From contig CAWKAJ010000001.1 in NCBI GenBank assembly GCA_963847595.1, positions 772,468 to 836,467 on the forward strand: DNA of 64,000 nucleotides, in the 5' to 3' direction. The stretch is from JACWAE01 sp963847595. GTDB taxonomy: Bacteria > Chloroflexota > Dehalococcoidia > SZUA-161. The notes beneath the pieces were generated by a model. The model was given only the letters and a program-made list of their open reading frames with translations, did not search any database and was not told where the DNA came from. The first letter of the stretch is position 1. The number at the start of each line of letters is the position of its first letter. Positions 1-8,464 of this stretch are shown piece after piece. The translations under genes and the position numbers were made by a program.

Positions 1-723
1 AGGATGTATATCACTACGGGGCTGCTTTACGCTATGGAGCCGAGGCAGCCCATGAACCAGTTGAATGAGATGGGCTCTCTAAACTTATGGCTTATGTGGG
101 TATATAAGCAAGATGGGGCATTTGTCTCCAACGACGTGTTCCGCGCCATCGGCAAGAGATTGTTGGGGAGCGAGGCTGCGGTGGATTTCACAACCTATAA
201 GGGGAAGGCGCTGGCGGCGAAGATGATACAGGACCGCGAATGCGCCAAGGAGAGCCTGATCCTGTGCAGCTATCTGTTCCCCGTTATGTTCTCCAGGCAA
301 ACCGAAGACCATGCAGGCGATCCCGGTCTGGAAAGTAAGATACTCTCTGCGGTGACGGGAGATGATGTAGACGAGGCAGGCCTTTACCGTATAGGGGAAC
401 GGATATTCAACGTGCAAAGGGCGATACTTGCCAGGGAAGGCCATAGAGGGAGAGACTACGATAGAATTTCCGACTATAATTTCACCAAGCCCCTTAAATT
501 CGATTTGCACAATCCCGAATTGCTGTCCCCCGGGAAAGGCGACAAGGTAGTAAGCAAAAAAGGCGCCGTGCTCGACAGGGATAAGTTCGAGAGATTGAAG
601 GATGAATACTATAGCCTTAGAGGCTGGGATATTAGCACAGGCCTGCAGACGCGAGCTAAGCTCAATGAACTCGGGATAAGCGATATGGTGCCGGATCTGG
701 AGCGAAGAGGGCTCGTAATGTGA
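1..723 (+). CDS. aldehyde:ferredoxin oxidoreductase, C-terminal part (5' end outside window)
   Basis: The reading frame is open from the first base, so the gene starts before the window and only about 240 C-terminal residues are seen. The family oxidises aldehydes to acids with a tungstopterin and a [4Fe-4S] cluster, passing electrons to ferredoxin. Visible family features are the motif ESLILCSYLFP, whose Cys matches the last cluster ligand of the family, and the C-terminal stretch around YYSLRGWD followed by TGLQTRAKLNELG, which is typical of AOR proteins. It ends about 40 bases before the next gene on the same strand. The exact aldehyde substrate cannot be inferred from this fragment. Confidence 0.85.
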   Translation, partial: RMYITTGLLYAMEPRQPMNQLNEMGSLNLWLMWVYKQDGAFVSNDVFRAIGKRLLGSEAAVDFTTYKGKALAAKMIQDRECAKESLILCSYLFPVMFSRQTEDHAGDPGLESKILSAVTGDDVDEAGLYRIGERIFNVQRAILAREGHRGRDYDRISDYNFTKPLKFDLHNPELLSPGKGDKVVSKKGAVLDRDKFERLKDEYYSLRGWDISTGLQTRAKLNELGISDMVPDLERRGLVM

Positions 724-765
724 TGCCTGGCAAACAGAGACGCTGAAGATTTAAGGAGGCATGAA

Positions 766-1107
766 ATGGAGAGATGGCTTCTCACTGTGGAGAGCAATTG
801 CTGTGACCCCTCAAGGGAGAATGAGTTCAACGACTGGTATGACAACGTCCACCTGCCGGATATCCTGGAGACGCCGGGGTTCCTGCGCGCTGTACGTTAT
901 GAAAATACCAGCCCGGCAGAAGGACAGGGGAAGTTCATTGCCATGTACGAGATTGAAACTGACGACCTGGCGAGTACACTGGCTAAATTCGACGAAATCG
1001 TCAATGCCAGAGCAAAGCAAGGTCGCATGAGCGATTTAGTGATGGCCGTAGGGGGAGGTCTTTACCGTCAGGTAGGCGCTCCCGTAAAAAGGAAGAAAAA
1101 GAAGTAG
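766..1107 (+). CDS. small EthD-like / dimeric alpha-beta barrel protein
   Basis: A 113-residue protein. The opening around FNDWYDNVHLPDILETPGF resembles EthD-like and related ferredoxin-fold dimeric proteins, which often start with a W-Y-x-x-H-x-P-D pattern. A strong ribosome-binding site (aaggagg, 753-759) lies six bases before this ATG, which selects it over an out-of-frame ATG at 761. The C-terminus is a lysine-rich tail. It follows the AOR gene closely and may be co-transcribed with it. The catalytic role is unknown. Confidence 0.7.
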   Translation: MERWLLTVESNCCDPSRENEFNDWYDNVHLPDILETPGFLRAVRYENTSPAEGQGKFIAMYEIETDDLASTLAKFDEIVNARAKQGRMSDLVMAVGGGLYRQVGAPVKRKKKK

Positions 1108-1276
1108 AGGCTTCAGCCTTAATCCTTATCAATCATGCTGCAAATCAAGGACACCGGCATTTCAGCTACTTCTCTACAACCCTTCTCACTGATTTCATGG
1201 AATTGACAGAGGTCACCTGTGCGCTTAAGCTGTCCCTGACCGAGATACATCCAGAATACCGTTAAGAGGCTGAACG

Positions 1277-2317
1277 ATGAGAGTAATCTATCCTGCGCAG
1301 ACATTCAGAGAAATCCCTGAATCAATGATAATAAAGCAATCCGACGACGCCTGGCACCCATTGAAAGACCGCAACTATGTCGAATGGTGGTACTTCGATG
1401 TGATGAACGGAGATGGAAGCATTATCAGGGGCCAATTCTACCTCTCCGGCGATATTACCCGACCCCGCAGGGTAATAACAGGTGTTCGAGCCACCTATGT
1501 TGCGCCTGATGGAACAGAGATTCCTATAGAAAAGAAATTCCCCTATTCCTCCTTCAAAGCGTCCACAGAATCCTGCGAGGTAGAGATCGGCAAGAACTTC
1601 ATTAAAGGAGACCTTTCACACTATTCGCTCCATATCGAGGACAGCGAAAAGTCCCTCGACTTGGAGCTTGACTCCAGGATAAGGGGCTTCACCAGCTATG
1701 CCTGCTTCGGAGATGAGATAAAGTGCATGTATTGGGTCGTCCCCCAGCCACGGGGCCATGCCCAGGGAACCTTCAAGACTAAGGAAAAGGCTTTCAGCAT
1801 AGATGGATTGGGCTACCGCGACCACAACTGGCTGAATTTCTATCCCTTGAACACTATCGAGTATTGGGATTGGGGCAGGGTCTATGATAAAGAATTCACC
1901 TTTATCTTTGCGGACATCGTTACAACCAAAAGACTTAAGAATGCTCATATAAAGCCTTTGGTTATTTATGATTCATCCAGGCTGATCTACGTCACCAATG
2001 AATCTAGCAAGTGGAGCCTTGACAAGGTGGATATCAAGCTCGATCCCGACACAAAGCTAGCACTTCCCGAGCGACATCTAGTAAAGGCTCAGGATAAAGA
2101 TTTATCCCTCGAGTTGAATTTGCATCTGGAGAAGGTCTTTCAGAGAATAGACCTCCTGGCAGACTACAACCCGATAGTGAGATGGTTAATCCGTACCTTC
2201 AAGGCAAAACCCTCGGTAACATCCTACTTCTCCACAGGCTCAGGAAAGTTGAACCTTGCCGGGCGACAAAGCGCTTTGACCTGCACCGCAGTGCATGAGC
2301 TTGTCCGAAACATCTGA
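1277..2317 (+). CDS. CrtC/AttH-like lipocalin-fold protein
   Basis: A 346-residue protein. Near residue 34 it has the EWWYFD motif, and near residue 178 GLGYRDHNW; both are hallmarks of the family containing carotenoid 1,2-hydratase (CrtC) and AttH-like proteins, which form two lipocalin-like beta barrels binding hydrophobic ligands. No carotenoid genes are nearby, so a role in carotenoid hydration is not supported; handling of an isoprenoid or other lipid is a family-level guess. The ATG at 1277 has a modest agagg upstream. No signal peptide is evident. Confidence 0.7.
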   Translation: MRVIYPAQTFREIPESMIIKQSDDAWHPLKDRNYVEWWYFDVMNGDGSIIRGQFYLSGDITRPRRVITGVRATYVAPDGTEIPIEKKFPYSSFKASTESCEVEIGKNFIKGDLSHYSLHIEDSEKSLDLELDSRIRGFTSYACFGDEIKCMYWVVPQPRGHAQGTFKTKEKAFSIDGLGYRDHNWLNFYPLNTIEYWDWGRVYDKEFTFIFADIVTTKRLKNAHIKPLVIYDSSRLIYVTNESSKWSLDKVDIKLDPDTKLALPERHLVKAQDKDLSLELNLHLEKVFQRIDLLADYNPIVRWLIRTFKAKPSVTSYFSTGSGKLNLAGRQSALTCTAVHELVRNI

Positions 2318-2453
2318 GCGCTCAACCTTCTCGTTCTCCTTTTCGCACTTTGCAGCTCGATGAAGTTGCCCCGCTTCTATAAAGAAGGAGTTTGACTACC
2401 TGGCAGCAGAGTATGTAGAATTACCTATCGAAGCAATCGGGCATGGAATTATT

Positions 2454-3353
2454 ATGTCTATGATGAACGGTCAGTCAAATGATGTTCCAGGCCCAGACCC
2501 CGAATTGATCATGAATGGTCTGGGTGACCCGGACATTCTCTGTTTCATCAACAGTCTGATTGACCAGAATAGCGACCTTGCAGGCAAACTCGAACAGATA
2601 GATACCCTCATGAAGCTTGCAGAGGAGCAGTCAGAAACGGCCAGAGCAGAAGCCGATAGAATCATCGCTGAAGCTCAGCAAATGGCGGAACAGAGCACGC
2701 AAGAAAAGGTCTCGATAGCTCAGCAAAAGGCGCAGGAGATCATAAGAGCAGCAGAGGAACAGGCCAGCAGAATTATCTCAGAAGCAAGGCAAAAAGCCGA
2801 AGCTGCTGAATGGCAAGCCCGACAAATCCTGAATGCAGCGAAGGATAATGCCGAAAAAGAGGCGCTCCTTATCAGGCAAGAAGCACAACAGCTGCGACTG
2901 AAAAGCAAGCCGCTATCAGAAGGTGAGCCCCCCAAAACTTCTGAGGCTAACTCTGAGAAATCACATTCGAACTCGGGAGGCTTGGAAGTAAAGCAAGCCT
3001 TACTGCCATCCGGCCAGGAAGGCGGGGCCAAAGAGGAAATCTCGGAGCTTTACGACGGCACAGTAGAACTGGTCATCCCTCCACCCATAACGCCAACGCG
3101 ATTGCTCAAATTCGGCAGGCAATTGAGGCATACCCGGCAAATCAGGGTAGTAGGGCTGAACGGCTCATTGACACAGGGCATCAGGATCAGACTTTTCTTG
3201 CGAACCCGCATCCCGCTTCTTAAGGTTCTCGAAGCAATACCGGAGGTAGACAAAGTCTCAGGTGAACTCAAGAAGGCCGGCGCAGCACACAACCCCGCCC
3301 AAACAAGAGATGAACTGAGTGCAAAGACCATCCTGGTCCGCATCAAAAAGTGA
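2454..3353 (+). CDS. coiled-coil protein with conserved C-terminal domain, unknown function
   Basis: A 299-residue protein. Residues about 45-150 are a long Ala/Glu/Gln-rich heptad region (repeats of AEAQQMAEQ and AEEQASRIISEA type) predicted to form a continuous coiled coil. A polar linker follows, then a compact C-terminal domain starting at YDGTVELVIPPP. I recall similar coiled-coil-plus-ELVIPPP proteins from Chloroflexota but know no function. There are no membrane segments or signal peptide. The heptad region superficially resembles ATP synthase b/E stalk subunits or DivIVA-like scaffolds, but the C-terminus does not fit either. It stands apart from obvious operon partners. Confidence 0.6.
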   Translation: MSMMNGQSNDVPGPDPELIMNGLGDPDILCFINSLIDQNSDLAGKLEQIDTLMKLAEEQSETARAEADRIIAEAQQMAEQSTQEKVSIAQQKAQEIIRAAEEQASRIISEARQKAEAAEWQARQILNAAKDNAEKEALLIRQEAQQLRLKSKPLSEGEPPKTSEANSEKSHSNSGGLEVKQALLPSGQEGGAKEEISELYDGTVELVIPPPITPTRLLKFGRQLRHTRQIRVVGLNGSLTQGIRIRLFLRTRIPLLKVLEAIPEVDKVSGELKKAGAAHNPAQTRDELSAKTILVRIKK

Positions 3354-3425
3354 CCCGCTGGCATTGAATCCTGAATGACTACTTTATTCCGTCGCCAGCT
3401 ACAGCATGCCGACTCGCCATCCAGC

Positions 3426-3641
3426 CTAGTCCGGCATTTTCTTAGCCCCCGGCCATTTCCTGAAAGCATCTATTTCCTTTTGCAGGCTGGCGGCTAAGGG
3501 ACGCCCATGAGAGGCAGCCAGCGACCTGTACATATCTATGGCAGTATCGGCCAGCTTGTCCTGAGCCCTCAGTATGAACACCGGCTCATCGGCTGCGATC
3601 TTGGGGATATTCAACTTGCCATATTTACCTGATACAGCCAT
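3426..3641 (-). CDS. small conserved-looking hypothetical protein
   Basis: A 71-residue protein with a strong aaaggagg ribosome-binding site just upstream of the ATG at 3641, which argues that it is real despite its length. The sequence (AADEPVFILRAQDKLADTAIDMY in two pieces, then basic residues) looks like a soluble helical protein. It lies directly downstream of the broken HAD phosphatase gene on the same strand. I do not recognise the family. Confidence 0.6.
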   Translation of the reverse strand: MAVSGKYGKLNIPKIAADEPVFILRAQDKLADTAIDMYRSLAASHGRPLAASLQKEIDAFRKWPGAKKMPD

Positions 3642-3685
3642 GACAACCTCCTTTCTCGTCTATTACTTGAGTCTCTCCCCCAGAC

Positions 3686-4365
3686 TCATCCGATCGCTTG
3701 CAACACCTTCCTGTAGTTTTTTAAGTTTCTAAACAGATAGTCCGGTTCACTGGCTGACAGCTTTCCCTCCGAGTGAAAACCGGTAGCTACGGCAATTGTC
3801 ATGGCATTGAGCTGTTTGCCGCTTTCCACATCCCGCAGAGAATCGCCGACTATGACTACATCCTACCCCTGAATTTCTTACCTGTTATACTCTCAGCCTT
3901 TTCCACCGCAAGCCTGACCATCCCAACCCGCGTCTGCGCTTCCGTTCCGTACACGGAGAATCTGAAATACTTGCCCAAACCGGTAGCACTCAATACCCTC
4001 TCGACTATGCCTGCCGAACCACCCGTATATAACACAACGAAGTTATCGGTTTTAGATAGCTCCTCTAAAAGCCTTCTCGCCCCGGGAAGGATATGGCTGG
4101 ATGCGTCTTGGGGCAGCCTTTCGCCAAAAATCCGCTCATAGTTTTCTAATAGTTCCCGGCTAAACCTACTGACCCTGTCTTCGGGTATGCCTTTCAACCT
4201 GGCCAGTTCGAGAAAAATATCAGTCAAACTTTTTCCCGCAAAATCGATATCCGTCAGCCTAGCATCTACGCCGAAAAACTTCTGGAATAGTTCTTGCGTA
4301 GCCTCGTCATGCACCGATATGAAATCTACCAGGGTTTGGTCCAGGTCGAAAATGACTAACTTCAC
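3686..4365 (-). pseudogene. HAD-superfamily phosphatase, interrupted by one frameshift
   Basis: The N-terminal part carries the HAD nucleophile motif VIFDLDQTL and the motif II region VVLYTGG. The protein then runs out of frame near 3861, after KKFRGR. Reading resumes in another frame as VVIVGDSLRDVESG, the HAD motif III/IV region, and continues without stops to a TGA at 3686. Restoring one G after GGTAGG joins the parts as GR-D-VVIVGDS. The GTG at 4365 overlaps the TGA of an upstream reading frame by GTGA, a typical translational coupling. Both halves look conserved, so this may be a recent mutation or a sequencing error. The substrate is unknown; the size suits phosphoglycolate-phosphatase-like members. 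Confidence 0.75.
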
Positions 4366-4473
4366 TTTAGGCCCAACGTGTCGAGAATGGTCTTGCCCAT
4401 CGCCTCTGTCTCGGGATGACAGTGCCCTCCTCCGCCTCCATGCAGGTTGAGAATATGATAGATTGGCAGGCAT
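4362..4473 (-). pseudogene. C-terminal remnant of an unidentified gene
   Basis: Upstream of the HAD gene, a 36-codon open stretch reads LPIYHILNLHGGGGGHCHPE and then ends LDTLGLK at a TGA that overlaps the HAD start by four bases. The His/Gly/Cys-rich motif and the coupled stop suggest the end of a real gene. Its upstream part is missing: the frame closes exactly where the dispersed ~58-bp repeat at 4472 begins, which suggests truncation by that element. The family is not recognised. Confidence 0.4.
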
Positions 4474-4530
4474 TAAGAAGTCATAAAATGGCGTGAGAAA
4501 AAAGTTAAGAAATTATTACATTTGCGATAT
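4472..4530. repeat. dispersed ~58-bp repeat, copy 1
   Basis: It starts with attaagaagtcataaaat, which recurs exactly at 39236-39253, followed in both copies by ggcg, an A-run, and a similar ttacattt/taacattt end. It sits where the remnant gene on the minus strand stops being open. Confidence 0.55.
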
Positions 4531-4603
4531 GTAATTCTCAGTGAATGTCCAGAAGTATGCAGAAGGCAAATCGAGAAGCCCCATGAAGAGGCCGTGTGGT
4601 AAG

Positions 4604-4700
4604 GGGGAGTGCAGAGGGGCAAAGCCCCTTTGCCGAGGGCTTGGGGGTGTCCCCCAAACTTATAATTCCCCCAAGACTGGGGGACAGGGGGTTGAAAAAT
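4604..4700. repeat. ~100-bp hairpin-rich intergenic repeat, copy 1 of 5
   Basis: It starts ggggagtgcagaggggc and ends gggggttgaaaa. It contains three G/C hairpins: ggggcaaagcccc, gggggtgtccccc, and a cccccaagactgggggac arm pair. Copies at 7691, 11734, 18345 and 43579 share the same order. This copy lies between divergent genes. Confidence 0.85.
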
Positions 4701-4842
4701 GGTTATGTAGATAACCCCAAGTAACAGATATTGACACGAGGGCCATAATTCCGTAGATTATCGTCGAAAGATATTCCCTGAAGAACGCGTCACGTGTAGA
4801 GCCACTCAATTTAATCTTTAAGAACCAAAGGAGGCAGCACAA

Positions 4843-5607
4843 ATGACCATTCCCAACTTCTCCTTAAAGGGCAAAGTGGCTATCGTCACCGGAGGAAGCC
4901 GAGGCATCGGCAAGACAATTGCCCTGGGATTCGCCGAGGCCGGTGCCGACATAACGATTGCAGACATCAATATGGCGGAAGCAAACAAGACCGTCGCGGA
5001 GATTAAAGCCCTGCATCGGCGTGCTGTGGCGGTTGAGACCAATATCGCTATCAAGAGTCAGGTAGACAATATGGTAGCGAAGACTGTCGAGGAGCTGGGC
5101 ACGATCGATATCCTGGTAAACGATGCTGCCATTAACATCATGCGCCCTCTTGTTGACCTTCGAGAAGATGGTTGGGATAAGGTGATGAACGTCGACCTCA
5201 AGGGATATTTCCTGTGCAGTCAGGCAGCAGCGAAGGTGATGATGGGTAAACAGAGTGGCAACATAATCAATATGGTGTCCACCGGCGCTGCGAAGGCAGC
5301 CCCGGGGCTGGGCGCCTACAGCATAGCCAAGGCCGGTGTGGTCATGCTCACCAAACTTCTCGCTGTCGAGCTGGCCAGCTATAACATTCGCGTCAATGCC
5401 ATCGGCCCGTACCTGGTCAAGACTGCGTTCAGCCAGCCCATGTGGGCAGACCCCGAGGCATGCAAGTCTCTGGAAGCCTCTATCCCGCTCGGACGCCTCG
5501 CTGAGCCTCAAGACATACTCTCGACGGCGTTGTTCCTGGCCTCCGACGTTTCGAGCTATATCACAGGCCAGACCATATTTGTCGATGGCGGAACCATGGC
5601 CGTCTGA
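4843..5607 (+). CDS. short-chain dehydrogenase/reductase (FabG-like)
   Basis: A 254-residue NAD(P)-dependent oxidoreductase of the classical SDR type. The nucleotide-binding motif TGGSRGIG is near residue 16. The structural motif reads NDAAIN in place of NNAG, and the catalytic Ser/Tyr/Lys set appears as MVSTG followed by YSIAK. The ending FVDGGTMAV is typical. The start is fixed by aaaggagg at 4827-4834 before the ATG. It is followed after 17 bases by a metallo-beta-lactamase-fold gene and the two are likely co-transcribed. The substrate is unknown; keto-acyl or polyol groups are usual for such SDRs. Confidence 0.85.
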   Translation: MTIPNFSLKGKVAIVTGGSRGIGKTIALGFAEAGADITIADINMAEANKTVAEIKALHRRAVAVETNIAIKSQVDNMVAKTVEELGTIDILVNDAAINIMRPLVDLREDGWDKVMNVDLKGYFLCSQAAAKVMMGKQSGNIINMVSTGAAKAAPGLGAYSIAKAGVVMLTKLLAVELASYNIRVNAIGPYLVKTAFSQPMWADPEACKSLEASIPLGRLAEPQDILSTALFLASDVSSYITGQTIFVDGGTMAV

Positions 5608-5624
5608 GATTTAGGTGTGAACTA

Positions 5625-6296
5625 GTGACCAAGTCGTTCAAGGTCTGTAAAGACGTATACATGGTGGGTGGTTCCGATATCTCGCACCCTTACGATTGCG
5701 GAGTCTACCTCCTCGACGCCGGCGACCTGGTGCTTATCGATGCAGGCGCTGGCATGAGCTTCGACAAGCTTGTGGCCAACATAGAAAAGCTCGGCTTCGA
5801 CCCCAAGAAGCTCAAGAGCGTTCTGGTAACTCATGCCCACATCGATCATATCGGCTCGCTTCACCGTTTCCAGAAGGAATTCGGCGTCCGCATAATAGCT
5901 CACGAACTAGATGCCGACGCCATAGAGGGAAGAGGTGGGGTGGCCGCCGAGGCTTACCGCGTTGTCTACACCCCCTGCCATGTCGACCTGAGAATCAAAG
6001 GCTCTGGGGAGACCTTGAAGCTCGGCAAGTACGAACTGAAGGTGCTTCACATCCCGGGCCACACTCCGGGCAGCGTAGCGGCATACGTAGACATCGATAA
6101 ACAAAGGGTGCTCTTCGGACAGGATATTCACGGCCCCTATTATCCTGAATGGGGAGCAGACCCGGCACAGGCTAAGCTATCGCTACAGAAACTTATAGAA
6201 CTAAAGGCCGATATACTGTGCGAGGGCCACTTCGGAATCTACCAGCCAGCCTCGGAGGTGAAGAGGTATATTCAGCAATACGTCTATAGCCTATAG
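5625..6296 (+). CDS. metallo-beta-lactamase-fold hydrolase (glyoxalase II-like)
   Basis: A 223-residue protein with the di-metal motif THAHIDHIG near residue 68, a second ligand region HIPGHTPGS and a distal GHFG. This arrangement matches the glyoxalase II / MBL hydrolase group, which commonly cleaves thioesters. It starts at GTG, with aggtg upstream, 17 bases after the SDR stop, so the two probably form one transcript. The substrate cannot be deduced; a thioester made or reduced by neighbouring enzymes is possible. Confidence 0.8.
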   Translation: MTKSFKVCKDVYMVGGSDISHPYDCGVYLLDAGDLVLIDAGAGMSFDKLVANIEKLGFDPKKLKSVLVTHAHIDHIGSLHRFQKEFGVRIIAHELDADAIEGRGGVAAEAYRVVYTPCHVDLRIKGSGETLKLGKYELKVLHIPGHTPGSVAAYVDIDKQRVLFGQDIHGPYYPEWGADPAQAKLSLQKLIELKADILCEGHFGIYQPASEVKRYIQQYVYSL

Positions 6297-6356
6297 CAAA
6301 TCCGTTTCAAATCCGCATTGGCGAGTTAATCTAATCTCAATACGGCTTGGTTTTCC

Positions 6357-7685
6357 GTGACAAATAAGCGTGTTATCGTCATCGGGGCCGGGGCAAGCGG
6401 CATGATGGCTGCGGGGCGAGCAGCAGAGTTGGGCGCTGAGGTGCTGCTCCTGGAAAAGATGAAACGCCCCGGCAAGAAGCTCCTCATCAGCGGCCAGACC
6501 CGCTGCAACCTGACCAACGCTAGAGAATTAGACGATTTCATCTCGATGTACGGCCCCAATGGGCGCTTTCTTCGCAACGTCTTCCACCGCTACTTCCGCA
6601 ATGACCTGCTGGCATTCCTGAGACGCTACGGTGTACAGACCAAGACCGAGCCCGATGGCAGGATATTCCCCGCCTCTGACGATGCCCGCGATGTGGTGAA
6701 AGCCTTCCGGAGATATCTGGCTGACCATGACGTACAAATGCTCACCGGCGTCCGAGCAACCGGGATACAGGTTGAGAAAAAGCGTGTAACAGGCATACCA
6801 ACGGAGCAGGGCGAATATGATGCAGCAGCGGTTATCCTGGCGACTGGCGGCGCTTCCTACCCCGGCACTGGCTCCACAGGCGATGGCTATCGCATGGCTG
6901 AAGCCGTGGGACATACCATAACGGGATTACGCCCTGCGCTGGTTCCCCTCGTTGTCCAGGAAGTCCGGCTTGCAAAAAGCATGCAGGGCGTCGGCCTTGG
7001 CAGTGTTCGCTTGACCGCCTTCCGGTCCCGGGCCGACGATATTGAGGCATCGCTGACCCCAACTAATGACATAGGGCGCGGCACTGGACATGGTAAAGCT
7101 CCCCGGCCCATCATTGAAAGCCGCAGGGGCAAGATAATATTCACCCATTTCGGCATCAGCGGGCCCGTCACGTTGCAGATGAGCCTGGCGATAGTCGATG
7201 CGCTGGAGAAAGGGCCCGTGAGCGTGTCCATCGACCTTCAACCCGACCTCAGCGAGAAGCAACTGCACCAGCTTTTTCAACACGACTTCGAACTCCACGG
7301 CAGGCAGGGCTTTAAGCGCATCATCTCAGACCTATTGCCCCGCAAAATGGTTGAGCCTTTCGTCGCGATGACCGGCATTCCGACTGATAAACCCGTTAAT
7401 CAGGTCAGCGCCGAAGAGCGAAAAGCGTTAGTCGGCTTGCTCAAATCCCTGCGTTTCAACATCGCAGGCCCTCTGCCCCTGGCCGCTGCCATGGTCACCG
7501 CTGGCGGCGTCTCGCTTAAGGAGGTAGACCCGCGCACTATGGCCTCGCGTTTGGTCGCTGGACTTTACTTCTGCGGCGAGGTACTGGACCTGGATGCCGA
7601 TACCGGCGGGTATAACCTGCAAGCTGCTTTTTCCACAGGCTACGTCGCCGGCGAGGAGGCAGCCGCCTTCGTTAACGCTACATAA
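6357..7685 (+). CDS. BaiN/HI0933-type FAD-dependent oxidoreductase
   Basis: A 442-residue flavoprotein. It starts with the Rossmann FAD motif VIVIGAGASGMMAAGRAAE, followed by KKLLISGQTRCNLTN, the signature of the HI0933/YhiN/BaiN family, and ends with the FAD-binding GLYFCGEVLDLDADTGGYN. Length is normal for the family. BaiN members have been linked to reduction of bile-acid intermediates, but most members have no known substrate, so only the family is assigned. It starts at GTG (6357) with no strong Shine-Dalgarno sequence. Confidence 0.85.
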   Translation: MTNKRVIVIGAGASGMMAAGRAAELGAEVLLLEKMKRPGKKLLISGQTRCNLTNARELDDFISMYGPNGRFLRNVFHRYFRNDLLAFLRRYGVQTKTEPDGRIFPASDDARDVVKAFRRYLADHDVQMLTGVRATGIQVEKKRVTGIPTEQGEYDAAAVILATGGASYPGTGSTGDGYRMAEAVGHTITGLRPALVPLVVQEVRLAKSMQGVGLGSVRLTAFRSRADDIEASLTPTNDIGRGTGHGKAPRPIIESRRGKIIFTHFGISGPVTLQMSLAIVDALEKGPVSVSIDLQPDLSEKQLHQLFQHDFELHGRQGFKRIISDLLPRKMVEPFVAMTGIPTDKPVNQVSAEERKALVGLLKSLRFNIAGPLPLAAAMVTAGGVSLKEVDPRTMASRLVAGLYFCGEVLDLDADTGGYNLQAAFSTGYVAGEEAAAFVNAT

Positions 7686-7690
7686 TATAA

Positions 7691-7786
7691 GGGGAGTGCA
7701 GAGGGGCTTTGCCCCTCTGCCAAGGGGCTGGGGGACACCCCCAGCCCCTTAAATTCCCCTAAGAATGGGGGCTACAGGGGATTGAT
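7691..7786. repeat. ~100-bp hairpin-rich intergenic repeat, copy 2 of 5
   Basis: Same order of hairpins as the copy at 4604, with compensated changes such as gaggggctttgcccctc and gggggacaccccc. It lies between the convergent flavoprotein and maf genes, where the hairpins could also act as a two-way terminator. Confidence 0.85.
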
Positions 7787-7799
7787 AAGAATTAAGTCC

Positions 7800-8375
7800 T
7801 CACAATACGCGGATTCCGAACTCTTTAAGCCCTTCCGCCAAAGCGCTGAGGGGAAGCCCTATCACATTGAAATAGTCCCCTTCGATTCTTTCCACAATGA
7901 CAGAGCCCAATCCCTGAATTGCGTATGCTCCGGCCTTGTCCAGTGGCTCCCCTGATTTAACATAGGCCTCGATCTCGTCCGAGGTTAAATTCTTAATATG
8001 GACTACTGTCTCCACCGATTTAGTTAATACTTTGTTCTTGTCTGTATCCAGAATGGTGAAACCTGTGATCACTGAATGAGGCTTTCCCTTCAACCTCGTA
8101 AGCATTTTTCTTGCTTCAGCCCCAGTGCCTGGCTTACCCATGATTTTGCCCCTGAACACAATAAAGGTATCGGCGGCAATGACTATGGCATTCTTATGCC
8201 TGCTGGCGACCACCCTGGCCTTCCCCAGTGAAATCGCTCTGGCAAGCTCATCAGGGCTTAATCCCGAGCGCATATCTTCCGCATAATCGCTGGGCTCGAC
8301 CTCGAATTTCAGGCCGATTTTCTCCAGAAGTTCTCTTCTCCGCGGAGACGCTGACGCCAATATAATTCTCTTCAT
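7800..8375 (-). CDS. maf: Maf family nucleotide pyrophosphatase
   Basis: A 191-residue protein starting with the Maf signature ILASASPRRRELLEKIGL and containing ADTFIVF and GKP motifs. Family members hydrolyse non-canonical or modified nucleoside triphosphates (dTTP/UTP or m7GTP types) and have been tied to division arrest. Length is normal. It is downstream of the acyl-CoA synthetase on the same strand but separated from it by a terminator hairpin, so it probably has its own promoter. Confidence 0.92.
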   Translation of the reverse strand: MKRIILASASPRRRELLEKIGLKFEVEPSDYAEDMRSGLSPDELARAISLGKARVVASRHKNAIVIAADTFIVFRGKIMGKPGTGAEARKMLTRLKGKPHSVITGFTILDTDKNKVLTKSVETVVHIKNLTSDEIEAYVKSGEPLDKAGAYAIQGLGSVIVERIEGDYFNVIGLPLSALAEGLKEFGIRVL

Positions 8376-8403
8376 GATTAATGCCTCACCTTGACGATAA
8401 GAA

Positions 8404-8441
8404 AACAGGGTGTCGGCACGCTAGTTGCTTGACACCCTGTT
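8404..8441 (-). terminator. rho-independent terminator after the acyl-CoA synthetase gene
   Basis: An 11-bp perfect stem (aacagggtgtc / gacaccctgtt) with a 16-base loop. Read on the minus strand it is followed by a T-run, just past the stop at 8465. Confidence 0.75.
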
Positions 8442-8464
8442 CTTACACTCAAGAACCCTTTTGC

